64,000 bases of DNA, taken from positions 62,001 to 126,000 of the forward strand of contig JAJECX010000043.1 of assembly GCA_022821805.1 (NCBI GenBank), read 5' to 3'. This document shows positions 24,182 through 33,503 of this stretch, piece by piece. Each line of letters starts with the position of its first letter. The stretch's first letter is position 1. The notes beneath the pieces were generated by a model. That model was not told where the DNA came from, made no database searches, and was given only the letters and a program-made list of their open reading frames with translations. The stretch is from Anaerolineae bacterium (lineage in GTDB: Bacteria; Chloroflexota; Anaerolineae; Aggregatilineales; Phototrophicaceae). The position numbers and the translations under genes are program-made.

Positions 24182-26119
24182 ATGGCAAGGAAGCTTGTAC
24201 TTTTAGTTTTGTTGGCGCTGCTTGTAGTGCCAACGCTTGTTGGCGTCGCCCAGGAGCCGCAAGGTCTGCCGGTCGAGGTGCCGGGCGGGCGCGCGAATCT
24301 GTTTGTCTTCGACCAGATCTTCCGTTGGGGTTCTGTCGGCAACTTCAATGTCTGGCGCACCGGCGGCAATACCCCGCACCACCACGCGCTGATGCTGGAG
24401 ACATTCTGGAATGGCGACCAGGAAACGGGCGAAAACATTAATGCGCTGGCGATTTCCGGTCCCGTGTACAATGATGACTTCACCGAGATGTCGGTTGACC
24501 TGCGCCAAGGCGTCATGTGGTCCGATGGTGAAGAATTCAACGCCGATGATGTGGTCTATACTGTTGAGACGGTCAAAGCCAACGCTGGCTTAACACAACA
24601 AGGCTGGCACGCGCAGTTGACCAAATTTGATGTCGGCGTCGAAAAGACCGGCGAATTCAGCGTTAAGTTCACCACCCTGCCAAACCCGCGTTTGCATACC
24701 GTGTTTGAATCGCGCTGGGCGGGCTTGTACATGATGCCGAGTCACTACGTTTCCGAGGTGGAAGCGAATCTGGCTGATGGCGAGACCCTCGCCGATTGGC
24801 ATTGGGAAGCGGAAGATGTCATCGTGTTGGGCAACTACCTGCCGCAGCAGGTCGATCCCAACGGCTATTGGGAGCTGTTTAAGCGCCGCGATGATCCGGA
24901 GAATTCGTTGGCTGGCATCATCACCGGAGGCAGCGGTCCTCCCTATGTGTTGAGCATCTTCTACGGCAACGAGAATATCAAGAAGGCGATCGCCATGTCT
25001 CGCGGCGAGCTGGATGTCTACTTCGATGTCGATATCGAGTCCTTCGAGACGACGCTGGATACCACGCCGACCGCGCGCAGTTGGTACAAGGATTTCCCCT
25101 GGGCTTTCCCCAATGAGTACAGCACGCGTCACTTGGCTTTCAACTTCGAAGGCGACCCCTTGCTGCAAAACAAGGACGTTCGCTGGGCGCTTGCGCTGGC
25201 GATCAACAATGTTGAGCTGGCCGGCGATTATATCGGCGGGCTCGCCAAAGTCACAACCTTTGCGGTACCGCCGACGGCGGCCATGACGGGGATTTACCAT
25301 GAGGCAATGGAGCCCTGGCTGAACGAGTTGCAGATTGACTTGGGCGATGGCGAGATGTTCTCCGTATATGACCCGACTGTTCCGGACCAGCTCAACGCCT
25401 GGGCGGAAGCGCAGGGCCATACGGTGCCGGGCACGCCAGCCGAGATATTTGGCACCGGTTGGTGGAAGTTCGCGCCCGACGCGTCCGAGAAACTGCTGAT
25501 GAAAGCCGGCTTGAGCCGCGATGGCGGCGGCAACTGGCTGACGCCCGATGGCGAAATCTGGACTCTCGACCTGCAATCGGACCCTAGCGAGAATGATGCT
25601 TACCGTATGGGGCAAGCGGCTGCCGATATGTGGCAGGACTTCGGCATTGACGTCAACTTCATCACGCTGGATCGCGGCGCCTGGTCGCAGAACCACCACG
25701 TTGGCGCCTATGAAGTCAGCACGCCCTGGGGATCCTTCGCGCTGCCGGCCGGCGACTTCTGGCCGCGCATCAACGGCATGCATTCGGACTTCTATGCCCC
25801 GGCTGGCGAAGATTATCGTCCCTTGGGCGGCAACAGCCTTCGGCGCCTGGTCGATCCCAAGATCGATGAATTGCTTGATGCGATGGAGGCGGTCGATCCG
25901 GTTGGCCAAGCCGATCAAAACATCGCCTTGAACATCGAGTTCATCCAGCACTGGGTCGAGAACATGATCGACATCACCTGCATCGCCTTCAAGAAGCTGG
26001 TCACCTGGGACGAGAAATACTGGACCGGTTTCCCCACGGCTGAGAATCCGTATGCGATGCCCTTGTACTGGTTCCAGGGCGGCAAGTACGCCATCCAGGG
26101 CTTGAGGACGACGTCGTAA
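24182..26119 (+). CDS. Family 5 solute-binding protein of Opp/Dpp-type importer (copy B)
   Basis: Extracellular substrate-binding protein of 645 aa, intact. The Sec signal peptide MARKLVLLVLLALLVVPTLV ends GVAQ; no lipobox Cys follows, as in the other binding proteins here. SBP family 5 features are YNDDFTEMSVDLRQGVMWSDG, FNADDVVYTVETVKA, VRWALALAINN and a Trp-rich C-terminal lobe. Ribosome site TAAGGAG. Members bind peptides, but in some thermophiles and Chloroflexi they bind beta-linked oligosaccharides; the glycan-related neighbours make a sugar ligand plausible, not proven. Confidence 0.93.
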   Translation: MARKLVLLVLLALLVVPTLVGVAQEPQGLPVEVPGGRANLFVFDQIFRWGSVGNFNVWRTGGNTPHHHALMLETFWNGDQETGENINALAISGPVYNDDFTEMSVDLRQGVMWSDGEEFNADDVVYTVETVKANAGLTQQGWHAQLTKFDVGVEKTGEFSVKFTTLPNPRLHTVFESRWAGLYMMPSHYVSEVEANLADGETLADWHWEAEDVIVLGNYLPQQVDPNGYWELFKRRDDPENSLAGIITGGSGPPYVLSIFYGNENIKKAIAMSRGELDVYFDVDIESFETTLDTTPTARSWYKDFPWAFPNEYSTRHLAFNFEGDPLLQNKDVRWALALAINNVELAGDYIGGLAKVTTFAVPPTAAMTGIYHEAMEPWLNELQIDLGDGEMFSVYDPTVPDQLNAWAEAQGHTVPGTPAEIFGTGWWKFAPDASEKLLMKAGLSRDGGGNWLTPDGEIWTLDLQSDPSENDAYRMGQAAADMWQDFGIDVNFITLDRGAWSQNHHVGAYEVSTPWGSFALPAGDFWPRINGMHSDFYAPAGEDYRPLGGNSLRRLVDPKIDELLDAMEAVDPVGQADQNIALNIEFIQHWVENMIDITCIAFKKLVTWDEKYWTGFPTAENPYAMPLYWFQGGKYAIQGLRTTS

Positions 26120-26127
26120 CTAGCTTA

Positions 26128-26257
26128 ACCCCCACCCCAAACCCCTCCCCGACGGGTCTGTGTCTACGCGACCCCATCAAGAGGGAGGGGCTTGAAACGC
26201 GGTAGTTTGTAGACTCCCTTCCCTCATTTTGGGGGAAGGGGCGGGGATGGGGGAGAC
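26128..26257. repeat. Family B element interrupted by the 22-nt unit
   Basis: Begins CCCCCACCCCAAACCCCTCC and ends GGGGCGGGGATGGGGGAG. The first hairpin (CCCCTCCCC at 26142-26150, GAGGGAGGGG at 26181-26190) has about 23 bases (26151-26173) in it whose complement is GGTCGCGTAGACACAGACC plus CGTC, a near-copy of the 22-nt unit. Without it the hairpin equals the uninterrupted copy at 18130-18154 apart from a few bases. The element ends 13 bases before permease gene B1. Confidence 0.7.
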
Positions 26258-26270
26258 TAAGGCACACCCG

Positions 26271-27269
26271 ATGAATCTGCTGCGCACCTACATCCTGCCG
26301 CGCATCCTCCAGTGGGCGCTTGTCATCTTTGTTGGCATTTCCGCTACGTTTCTTATTCCGCGCTTATCGCCGATCAATCCAGTAGATGAAATGATCGGGC
26401 GCATGACCGCGTTCGCGTCAATCGACCCCCATGCGGTTGTCAGTATGCGCGAATCGGCAACGGCGCTGTTTGGTCTGGAAGGCACATTACTTGAGCAGTA
26501 TGGCCGTTTTTGGGCGCGTCTGTTTACAGGAGATCTTGGCGTATCTTTTGGGAATTTCCCGCGCCCGGTCTCGGATATCATCGCCGCTGGCTTGCCCTGG
26601 ACGATTGGTCTCTTAAGTGTAGCCATCCTCATTTCCTGGGTATCGGGCGTATTTCTGGGCGCGCTGGCCGGTTACTTTCATGATCGGCGCTGGGCGCAAT
26701 TCCTCGAGCGCTTCGTCGTCGTCGTTTATCCCATTCCTTACCTTATCATCGCCTTTGTCCTCATTTTTGTATTCGCCTGGTGGTTGAAGTGGTTCCCGCT
26801 GGTGGGCGGCTCGCGCGGGCAACCGGGGCTCACCTGGGACTACATCAGCACGCTGCTTTATTTTGGCTTCTTGCCGGCATTATCTCTTGTCATCGGCTCC
26901 ACCGCCTTCCGCTTCATCATGGCGAAGTCGCTGACGACAACCGAGATCGCCAGCGATTATGTGCAATACGCTGAATTGGCTGCGGTGCCGAAGCGCAAAA
27001 TCATCTTATTCTATGTCGCGCGCAATACGATGCTGCCGCAGGTGACGGATTTGGCGCTTTCCTTAGGCGCTTTGTTTGAAGGGGCGCTGATCACCGAGGT
27101 CCTGTTCGCCTATCCAGGCTTGGGTTTCGTACTCTATAACGCGATTTACAATGCCGACTACAACATCATCATGGGTATCACGCTCTTGTCAATTGCCGGG
27201 ATCGCCACTGCATCACTGATCATTGATTTGCTCTATCCGATCTTCGATCCACGCGTCCGTTTGCGATAG
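26271..27269 (+). CDS. Opp/Dpp-type ABC permease, DppB-like (copy B)
   Basis: 332 aa, starting MNLLRTYILPRILQWALVIF at ATG 26271; the open frame extends upstream only through the family B repeat, so the ATG that matches copy A is chosen. One N-terminal helix, a large external domain and five further helices. The coupling region is KSLTTTEIASDYVQYAELAAVPKRKI, followed by VTDLALSLGALFEGALITE and YPGLG. Middle member of operon B: binding protein, two permeases and two ATPases. Confidence 0.93.
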   Translation: MNLLRTYILPRILQWALVIFVGISATFLIPRLSPINPVDEMIGRMTAFASIDPHAVVSMRESATALFGLEGTLLEQYGRFWARLFTGDLGVSFGNFPRPVSDIIAAGLPWTIGLLSVAILISWVSGVFLGALAGYFHDRRWAQFLERFVVVVYPIPYLIIAFVLIFVFAWWLKWFPLVGGSRGQPGLTWDYISTLLYFGFLPALSLVIGSTAFRFIMAKSLTTTEIASDYVQYAELAAVPKRKIILFYVARNTMLPQVTDLALSLGALFEGALITEVLFAYPGLGFVLYNAIYNADYNIIMGITLLSIAGIATASLIIDLLYPIFDPRVRLR

Positions 27270-27278
27270 GGATTCACC

Positions 27279-28202
27279 GTGCTAACTACGATTCGCGATT
27301 TATTCCGCTTCAGCCCGTCCTTTCGCTTTGGCTCGCTGATTCTGATGGTCGTCGCCGCTTTTGTGCTATTGTCTGCATTTTCCCCCTATGAGGAAGACAG
27401 GCTGCGCCGGAAGGTAAAACGCAACCAACCGCCCTCGGCCGACTTCGTATTCGGCACGACATCGCAGGGGCAAGATGTGTTCTGGTCGCTGACATTCGCG
27501 ATTCGCAATACGCTGATTATTTCCGGCATCGCAGTTTTCATTGGGCGCGGCATCGGCGTGTCGCTGGGCATGATTTCCGGCTATTTGGGCGGTATATTCG
27601 ACCGCGCGGCGCAATCCATCGTTGAGAGCGTCATCGTCGTGCCGCGATTACCCTTGCTCATCTTGATTGGTTCCATTTTGCGCGGCAGCCTGACCATGTT
27701 TACACTGGGCATTCTCATCGGAATACTCGATTGGGCTTACCCCTCAAAACGCTATCGCGCGCAGGTTTTGAGCTTGCGTGAACGTGACTTTACGCACACA
27801 GCGGTTTTTAGTGGCATGCCAAGTTTCAAGATTGTGCTTCGCGAGCATTTGCCCTTCATCATTCCCTTTTTGCTGGCGGATGTGATTAGTGGATTCCTCT
27901 TCTCAATTGGCATCGAGGTCACGCTGTCGTATCTCGGCTTGGCCAACCTGGACAGCCCAACAATCGGCACCATGATCTATTGGGGCAACTACTACCAGTC
28001 GATTCCTGCGGGCAGACCCTGGGTGATGGTTGTGCCGATGGTCACCGCGATCCTCATGGTCTTGGGCTTCTATCTGATGTCTGTTGGCTTGGGCGAGTAT
28101 CTTGATCCGCGCAAGCGCCTGGTTCGTCTGACCGCGCACGCGAGCGACGAGGCGGACGAAGATGACCCGCGCAAGGAGAAAGAGGACGCATGGGCACCAT
28201 AA
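27279..28202 (+). CDS. Opp/Dpp-type ABC permease, DppC-like (copy B)
   Basis: 307 aa, GTG start at 27279, nine bases after the previous stop. N-terminal helix SLILMVVAAFVLLSAF, GTTSQGQDVFWSLTFAIRN segment, coupling loop LRERDFTHTAVFSGMPSFKIV, then the C-terminal YLDPRKRLVRL with an acidic tail (ASDEADEDDPRKEKED) absent from copy A. It overlaps the first ATPase gene by 13 bases, indicating coupled translation. Confidence 0.93.
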   Translation: MLTTIRDLFRFSPSFRFGSLILMVVAAFVLLSAFSPYEEDRLRRKVKRNQPPSADFVFGTTSQGQDVFWSLTFAIRNTLIISGIAVFIGRGIGVSLGMISGYLGGIFDRAAQSIVESVIVVPRLPLLILIGSILRGSLTMFTLGILIGILDWAYPSKRYRAQVLSLRERDFTHTAVFSGMPSFKIVLREHLPFIIPFLLADVISGFLFSIGIEVTLSYLGLANLDSPTIGTMIYWGNYYQSIPAGRPWVMVVPMVTAILMVLGFYLMSVGLGEYLDPRKRLVRLTAHASDEADEDDPRKEKEDAWAP

Positions 28203-29188
28203 TTGAAACCAACAACCTCCGTGCCTATTACATCACCAAAGCTTACGGCGTTGAGCGCACGGTCAAGGCGGTTGACGATATCACGCTGCGCATCCAAGAG
28301 GGCGAGGTTTATGGCATCGCCGGCGAATCGGGCTGCGGCAAGTCGACGCTTTTGCGGATTCTGCTGGGCGCTTATCAGCCGCCCCTGACAGTGGTCGGTG
28401 GCGAAGTGATCTATCATCTCGATGGCGAGGAGATGAACGCGGCCGATATGAGCGAGGAGCAGCAGCGCGATCTGAAATGGCGCACCATCTCTTACATCCC
28501 GCAGGGGTCAATGCATGTACTCAATCCGGTGCGGCGGATACGCGACACCTTCCACGATTTTATCAGCGCGCATCGAGATGTGACCAAGAAGGAATCTTTC
28601 CAGCTCACTGCGGAATACCTGCGTGACTTGGGGCTGCCGGAAAAGGTGATGGCATCCTATCCGCATCAGCTTTCGGGCGGCATGCGCCAGCGCGTGACCA
28701 TCGCCCTGGCGACTATTCTCTGGCCCAAGCTTATCTTCGCCGATGAGCCGACGACTGCGCTGGATGTTGTCGTGCAGCGCGGCGTGATCCAGATGTTGAA
28801 AGACGTGCAGCAGAAAGAAGGCAGCACGCTCGTCTTGATTACGCACGATATTGGCGTTCATGCCAACCTGGCTGACCGCATCGGCATCCTTTACGCCGGC
28901 AAGCTGGTGGAAGAGTCCGATACAAAGACGATCCTGGAGAATCCGCGTCATCCTTATACGCGCTTCCTGATCGAATCTCTCCCCAGTCTGGATTCGCGCG
29001 AGGAACGGCTGGCCATTCCCGGGCGTCCGCCAGCGCTGGACCGACCGCCGAGCGGCTGTCGCTTCCATGAGCGCTGCCCGCTGGCGAAGGATGTCTGCAA
29101 GACGATTGAACCCGAGCTGATCGAGATCGAGCCCAAGCATTTCACCGCCTGTCACGTTGTCGAGGAGGAGTTGAATGTCGCAGTCTGA
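28190..29188 (+). CDS. Opp/Dpp-type ABC ATPase, DppD-like
   Basis: Cytoplasmic ATPase subunit of 332 aa: Walker A GESGCGKST, Q-loop in ISYIPQGSMHVLNP, signature LSGGMRQRV, Walker B KLIFADEPTTALD, H-loop LVLITHDIGV. The C-terminal oligopeptide-transporter extension has the cysteine-containing PSGCRFHERCPLAKDVC motif, typical of this family and in some members linked to an Fe-S cluster. It overlaps both neighbours (13 and 14 bases). Together with the next gene it probably powers both permease pairs, since operon A has no ATPase. Confidence 0.95.
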   Translation: MGTIIETNNLRAYYITKAYGVERTVKAVDDITLRIQEGEVYGIAGESGCGKSTLLRILLGAYQPPLTVVGGEVIYHLDGEEMNAADMSEEQQRDLKWRTISYIPQGSMHVLNPVRRIRDTFHDFISAHRDVTKKESFQLTAEYLRDLGLPEKVMASYPHQLSGGMRQRVTIALATILWPKLIFADEPTTALDVVVQRGVIQMLKDVQQKEGSTLVLITHDIGVHANLADRIGILYAGKLVEESDTKTILENPRHPYTRFLIESLPSLDSREERLAIPGRPPALDRPPSGCRFHERCPLAKDVCKTIEPELIEIEPKHFTACHVVEEELNVAV

Positions 29189-30200
29189 GCCGCTTCTTCA
29201 GATCGAGAACCTGACCAAGGTCTTTCATATTCGCCAGGGCTTCGCCTCGCAGGACTTTCACGCAGTCGACAATGCCTCCATCGTCATTGATTCCGACAAG
29301 CCGGAGATTTTCGCCGTGGTCGGTGAAAGCGGCAGTGGCAAGACCACTTTGGCGAAGATGGTGCTGGGCATGGAGTCGTCTTCTGAGGGCATCCTGCGCT
29401 ATAAGAACCGAGTGATCAATGACATCAGCCGCAAGGAAATGAAGACCTGGTTCTACCGCGAGGTGCAGCCGGTTTTCCAGGATCCCTTCGCCGCCTTTAG
29501 TCCCTTGAAGCGAATCGACAGCTACCTTTATGAGACGGCGCAGAATTACAAGATGGTGGCGGACAAGAAGGAAACGCCACGCTACATAAACGAGGTGCTG
29601 AGCGCGGTCGGCTTGACGCTTGCCGAGATCGCCGGGCGCTATCCCAACGAGCTATCTGGCGGACAAGCGCAGCGCGTGGCTATCGCGCGGGCATTGATTA
29701 CCAAGCCATCGCTGATTGTGGCCGATGAGCCGGTGTCAATGCTGGATGCCTCCCTGCGCATGTCGATTGTGAACATGTTCCGCAAGCTGAAGGAAGATAA
29801 TAACGTCAGCGTCATTTACATCACGCACGATCTGGCGACCGCCTACTACACGGGTGACCGCATTGCCGTGATGCTGCGCGGCTGGATCGTCGAGATGGGA
29901 CCCACCGAGCGTGTGCTGGGCAATCCACTGCATCCTTATACGCAGAACCTCAAGACTTCGATTCCCAGCATCAGAACCGACGAAAACTGGGACGAGAAGA
30001 TCGACCTGGCGGTCATCGAAACTGATGAATATACGCGCACCGGCTGCAAATTCGCCGGACGTTGCCCGGCCGTTATGGATATCTGCCACGACAATGTGCC
30101 ACCGAGCGTGATGCACGAGGGCCGCAGCGTAAAGTGTTTCCTCTATGACGAGTCCGTCGACGCTGCCAAGAAGAAAATGCTGACGCCGGCCGCCGTCTGA
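29175..30200 (+). CDS. Opp/Dpp-type ABC ATPase, DppF-like
   Basis: Second ATPase subunit of 341 aa: Walker A GESGSGKTT, Q-loop in EVQPVFQDPFAAFSPLK, signature LSGGQAQRV, Walker B SLIVADEPVSMLD, H-loop VIYITHDLAT, and a C-terminal TGCKFAGRCPAVMDIC cysteine motif. An ATPase heterodimer with the preceding subunit is expected. The ATG lies inside the end of the upstream gene. Confidence 0.95.
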   Translation: MSQSEPLLQIENLTKVFHIRQGFASQDFHAVDNASIVIDSDKPEIFAVVGESGSGKTTLAKMVLGMESSSEGILRYKNRVINDISRKEMKTWFYREVQPVFQDPFAAFSPLKRIDSYLYETAQNYKMVADKKETPRYINEVLSAVGLTLAEIAGRYPNELSGGQAQRVAIARALITKPSLIVADEPVSMLDASLRMSIVNMFRKLKEDNNVSVIYITHDLATAYYTGDRIAVMLRGWIVEMGPTERVLGNPLHPYTQNLKTSIPSIRTDENWDEKIDLAVIETDEYTRTGCKFAGRCPAVMDICHDNVPPSVMHEGRSVKCFLYDESVDAAKKKMLTPAAV

Positions 30201-30252
30201 AGTCGCTTCCTCTCCAAGCAGGTCCGAGCCAGAAACGCCTGAGCAGCGCCCT

Positions 30253-31137
30253 GTGACTCGCATTGCCAATCGATTCAGCTTCAGTTTCAGCAGCAGCTGG
30301 CGGTGGTTTTCCCAGCACATACGCGCGCGCAGCGCTCTGTGGCGAGATCTGAGCCGAGACGCTTCTCACCCAGTTGCATCGCGCCTGCGAAGACAGCTGA
30401 GCCGGGCGCGCTACTTGCCGGTTCTGCGAGTTACCGCGGTATTCGGCGCAGTCCTGCTGATATTGATGGCATACGCCTACGCTTATATCGACCACGATTT
30501 TGTTTGGACTCTGCCAATCTGGCTCATGCTGTTCAGCGCCGTCTATTGCGTCATCTGGATCGCGCGCATCGTGCCGCTGATGGCAAAGCAGTCCATATTT
30601 GGCGTCTTGGATGAGATTAGCGTGATCCCGCCGGGACGCGTCTTCATCTACTTGACGATATGCAAGGTGGTGCTGAACAGTGACGATGCCGTTCTGTGGC
30701 TGGGTTGGTTCCGGCGCGTGCTTGCTGGGTTGGCGCTCATCGTCCTGCTGATGACCCTGTGCATCGCCTTCGCTATGCTATCGGAAAGCTCAGTACTGGA
30801 CCTCGCGGCAATCCTGCTTGATCTGTTTTCCGCCGCTGCCGTAATCTGGATCGAGCATTCGCAGTCGGCTGTGCTCGCCAGCCTGATCGCCATAGAGGCG
30901 CCCGCTCGCTTCGGCGGGAAGATTGACCAGACAATCGTCGCAATCGTCGCTTTTGCGCTCGCTCAAATTCTGTGTTACGCCGCGGCGCTCTCAGTTGTCA
31001 TCGCCCTCAATCGGATCAGTCTGGCCTTGATGCTGCTTCTGTTCATCATGTTTCGCGAGCTGCTTGCCTCCGCGCTTTGGCGGCTGATTCTGCATCGCGC
31101 CAATGAGGAAGACTTCCAGTATACGCGCAACTTATAG
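30253..31137 (+). CDS. Multi-helix membrane protein, unknown function
   Basis: 294 aa with an Arg-rich cytoplasmic N-terminus (about 1-55) and roughly seven hydrophobic helices (for example VTAVFGAVLLILMAYAYAYI, WLMLFSAVYCVIWIARIVPL, VLAGLALIVLLMTLCIAFAM). I do not recognise the family; the layout recalls membrane subunits of ABC exporters without any ATPase domain. GTG start at 30253, with no strong ribosome site. It follows the importer operon by 52 bp on the same strand and might be co-transcribed. Confidence 0.7.
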   Translation: MTRIANRFSFSFSSSWRWFSQHIRARSALWRDLSRDASHPVASRLRRQLSRARYLPVLRVTAVFGAVLLILMAYAYAYIDHDFVWTLPIWLMLFSAVYCVIWIARIVPLMAKQSIFGVLDEISVIPPGRVFIYLTICKVVLNSDDAVLWLGWFRRVLAGLALIVLLMTLCIAFAMLSESSVLDLAAILLDLFSAAAVIWIEHSQSAVLASLIAIEAPARFGGKIDQTIVAIVAFALAQILCYAAALSVVIALNRISLALMLLLFIMFRELLASALWRLILHRANEEDFQYTRNL

Positions 31138-31201
31138 ACACCCTAATCGGACGCCGATGGCTGAAATAATCGACTTGATGAAGGGACATTTTCAATAGAA
31201 T

Positions 31202-31230
31202 TTGATAAGTGCGATTGTCGGCACTATACT
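31202..31230 (+). promoter_or_regulatory. Strong promoter of the PhyH-like gene
   Basis: TTGATA (31202-31207), 17 bp, TATACT (31225-31230): five of six matches to each vegetative sigma-factor hexamer with ideal spacing, the best in the window. The expected transcript start near 31237 leaves a leader of about 47 bases before ATG 31284. Confidence 0.7.
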
Positions 31231-31283
31231 ACGACAAGTTGGCGCGCGCGGCTTGCGGACAAAGGGCGCAGAGGGAGTATGAC

Positions 31284-32129
31284 ATGAATCATTTGGTGAC
31301 GGAAGAACAGATAGCGTTCTATCAAGACAATGGATATGTGGTCATAGACAATTTCTTGAACGCGGAAGAACTCGAAGTCTGGCGACAGTACGTTGGCGAG
31401 GCGGTGGGCAGCCGCGGCAAGCGCAAGCTCGCCGAGTCGCGCGTGGACGCTGCGAGTGCTGACAAATGGATAGAAGACGATAACTATTACGCGCGCGTTT
31501 TCACGCAGCGAATCAACCTGTGGAACGACCACGAGGGCATGCGCCGCCTGATGATTGACGACCGCTTGGGCAAGATGGCGGCAGACCTGGCGCAGGTTGA
31601 GGGCATTCGCATCTGGCACGATCAGGCGCTGATCAAGCCGCCCTGGGGCAACCCGACCGGCTGGCACCTCGACAATCCGTATTGGTCATTCTATTCGCGC
31701 GATGCCATCAGCCTTTGGGTGGCGCTGGACGATGTGACCGCCAACAACGGCTGCCTTTACTTCATTCCAGGCGCGCACAAAACCGCCACCTGGGAGAATG
31801 TCAGCATCGGCCAGAATATCGGCGATTTGTTCGATGCCTATCCGGAATGGGGCAAGCGGGAAGCGGCCGCTATCGAGATGAAGGCTGGCTCCTGTTCATT
31901 CCACAACGGCTTGTGCGCGCATGGCGCCGGCGCCAATATGACGCCTTATTATCGGCGCGCGATGACTTGCGCCTATATGCCAGACGGCAGCGCCTTCAAT
32001 GGGCAGCAGAATATCCTATCGGATGAGCAGGTAGCCAGCTACGCGATAGGCGATGTGCTCGACGATGACGCCCAGTCGCCGCTGATCTATCACCGCAGCA
32101 AGGACTACGTGCGCCTTGAAGATTTGTAG
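31284..32129 (+). CDS. Phytanoyl-CoA dioxygenase family (Fe(II)/2-oxoglutarate oxygenase)
   Basis: Non-haem iron oxygenase of 281 aa. The iron facial triad is visible: H128 and D130 in GWHLDNPYW, and H213 in NGLCAHGAG; the 2-oxoglutarate-anchoring Arg is at 224/225 (PYYRRAM). The start at ATG 31284 (MNHLVTEEQIAFYQDNGYVV) is backed by GAGGGAG; a further upstream in-frame start lies at the promoter. PhyH-family enzymes hydroxylate lipids, amino acids or natural products; substrate not predictable. It is convergent with the sulfatase operon, 12 bp apart. Confidence 0.9.
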   Translation: MNHLVTEEQIAFYQDNGYVVIDNFLNAEELEVWRQYVGEAVGSRGKRKLAESRVDAASADKWIEDDNYYARVFTQRINLWNDHEGMRRLMIDDRLGKMAADLAQVEGIRIWHDQALIKPPWGNPTGWHLDNPYWSFYSRDAISLWVALDDVTANNGCLYFIPGAHKTATWENVSIGQNIGDLFDAYPEWGKREAAAIEMKAGSCSFHNGLCAHGAGANMTPYYRRAMTCAYMPDGSAFNGQQNILSDEQVASYAIGDVLDDDAQSPLIYHRSKDYVRLEDL

Positions 32130-32141
32130 GGGCGGACGCCG

Positions 32142-33476
32142 CTACCGTATCGGCACAGTTCCGGTGTCATCCAGGGGATAGCCCCACTTGTTGATGTAAG
32201 CCATCCCCTCGCGGAAATCGTCTCCGATTGCGTCCAACTCGCGCTGCAAAAGCGCTTCCAACTCAGCTTGAATCTCGGCATAGTCCGCACGGTCGACGAG
32301 ATTCGCCAACTGGAATGGGTCGGCCTCATTGTCATAGAGCAGCCAGGGGCCTTTAAGGTTACGGCAGTAGGTATAGCGCGACGTGCGGATACCGCGGTAC
32401 TCTTGCCCGCCCGCCGGACGCGAGTATTCGCCGAAAGGGTGGAAACAGGCGAGCAGCGCCCCTTGACTCTCAACATTATCTCCAGTGAGAGCCGGGGAAA
32501 AGTCGCGCCCCTCTACGCTATCGGGTATGGGCAGACCGCAGACGCCCAGCAGCGTCGGCATGATATCGTGGGCGTTTAGGAAGGGATCAACCTCGCGCGC
32601 CATTCCGTATTTCGCCGGGTAGCGCAGCAGGAAGGGGACGCGAATCGACTCCTCCCAGGGTTTCTGCTTGCGCGTCCAACCTTGTGAACCAAGCATATCG
32701 CCATGATCGGAAGCGAATATGAGAACGGTGTTATCGCTAATGCCGCGCTCGTCCAGCGTTTCCATGATATCGCCGACGGACTTGTCGATGGCGCTGCAAT
32801 GGGCGTAATAGCCGGCCAGCCACTCGCGCGCTTCGTCCGCCATCTCCGACGGCACGTTGGGGCGCAACTCGATGTCTCGCGGGTCGTACATTTCACGATA
32901 TTCCGGCGGCGCGGTTTCGTAAGGATTATGGGGCGGTCCCCAAGAGAGGACCAGCATGAAAGGCTGCTCGCCTGACTGCGAGTTGATAAATTGCTGCGCG
33001 TCTGCCGTCTGCGCGAAGACATCATAACCATTCCAGAAGCGCATGGTCGGGTCATCATTATCGTAATATGCCGACTGATTATAGTCATGCGCGCATTCCA
33101 GCGCCTTGAAGGCGCCGAATCCAAGCCGGCGCTCGCGCGGGATGTAGACTTTGCGTCCGCGGCCGTCCACATGCCACTTGCCGATGTAGGCGGTGTTGTA
33201 GCTGGCGCTCTTGAAGGCGTCGCCCAACCCGACCGGGTCGCCATTGATGGGCACGTCATTGACGATCACGCCGTGCGTCAACGGGTATTGCCCGGTTAGG
33301 AAGCTGGCGCGCCAGGGGCAGCAGACCGAATAGCCGGAAATGGCATGTTTGAAATTGATGCTCTCGCCTGCCAGCCGATCGATATTCGGCGTCCGGACTT
33401 GTGTGTTGCCGGCGTAACCCAGCGCTTGCAAACGCCACTGGTCAGTTAGCAGGAAAACGACATTAGGTTTTGACAT
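32142..33476 (-). CDS. Canonical formylglycine-type sulfatase
   Basis: Sulfate ester hydrolase of 444 aa. Metal site NVVFLLTDQWR (D12); the formylglycine motif C-C-P-W-R at residues 52-56 (C52 converted by an anaerobic or aerobic maturase not seen here), followed by ASFLTGQ; second metal site IFASDHGDMLGSQGW; substrate region KQKPWEESIRVPFLL. There is no signal peptide, so it is presumably cytoplasmic, acting on imported sulfated sugars or sugar acids. It is the last gene of a five-gene minus-strand operon (37097 to 32142). Confidence 0.93.
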   Translation of the reverse strand: MSKPNVVFLLTDQWRLQALGYAGNTQVRTPNIDRLAGESINFKHAISGYSVCCPWRASFLTGQYPLTHGVIVNDVPINGDPVGLGDAFKSASYNTAYIGKWHVDGRGRKVYIPRERRLGFGAFKALECAHDYNQSAYYDNDDPTMRFWNGYDVFAQTADAQQFINSQSGEQPFMLVLSWGPPHNPYETAPPEYREMYDPRDIELRPNVPSEMADEAREWLAGYYAHCSAIDKSVGDIMETLDERGISDNTVLIFASDHGDMLGSQGWTRKQKPWEESIRVPFLLRYPAKYGMAREVDPFLNAHDIMPTLLGVCGLPIPDSVEGRDFSPALTGDNVESQGALLACFHPFGEYSRPAGGQEYRGIRTSRYTYCRNLKGPWLLYDNEADPFQLANLVDRADYAEIQAELEALLQRELDAIGDDFREGMAYINKWGYPLDDTGTVPIR

Positions 33477-33503
33477 TATTTCTCCCGTTCGCTTTGGCGA
33501 GCG

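Noticed and set aside
24590..25951. Long minus-strand open frame (453 codons) opposite binding-protein gene B
   Set aside because: It is fully antisense to a strongly supported gene, lacks any family motif, and has the His/Arg/Gln-rich look of a codon-bias shadow.
32128..32140. Another family A repeat copy (GTAGGGGCGG)
   Set aside because: Only about ten bases match; no hairpin partner is present between the convergent genes.
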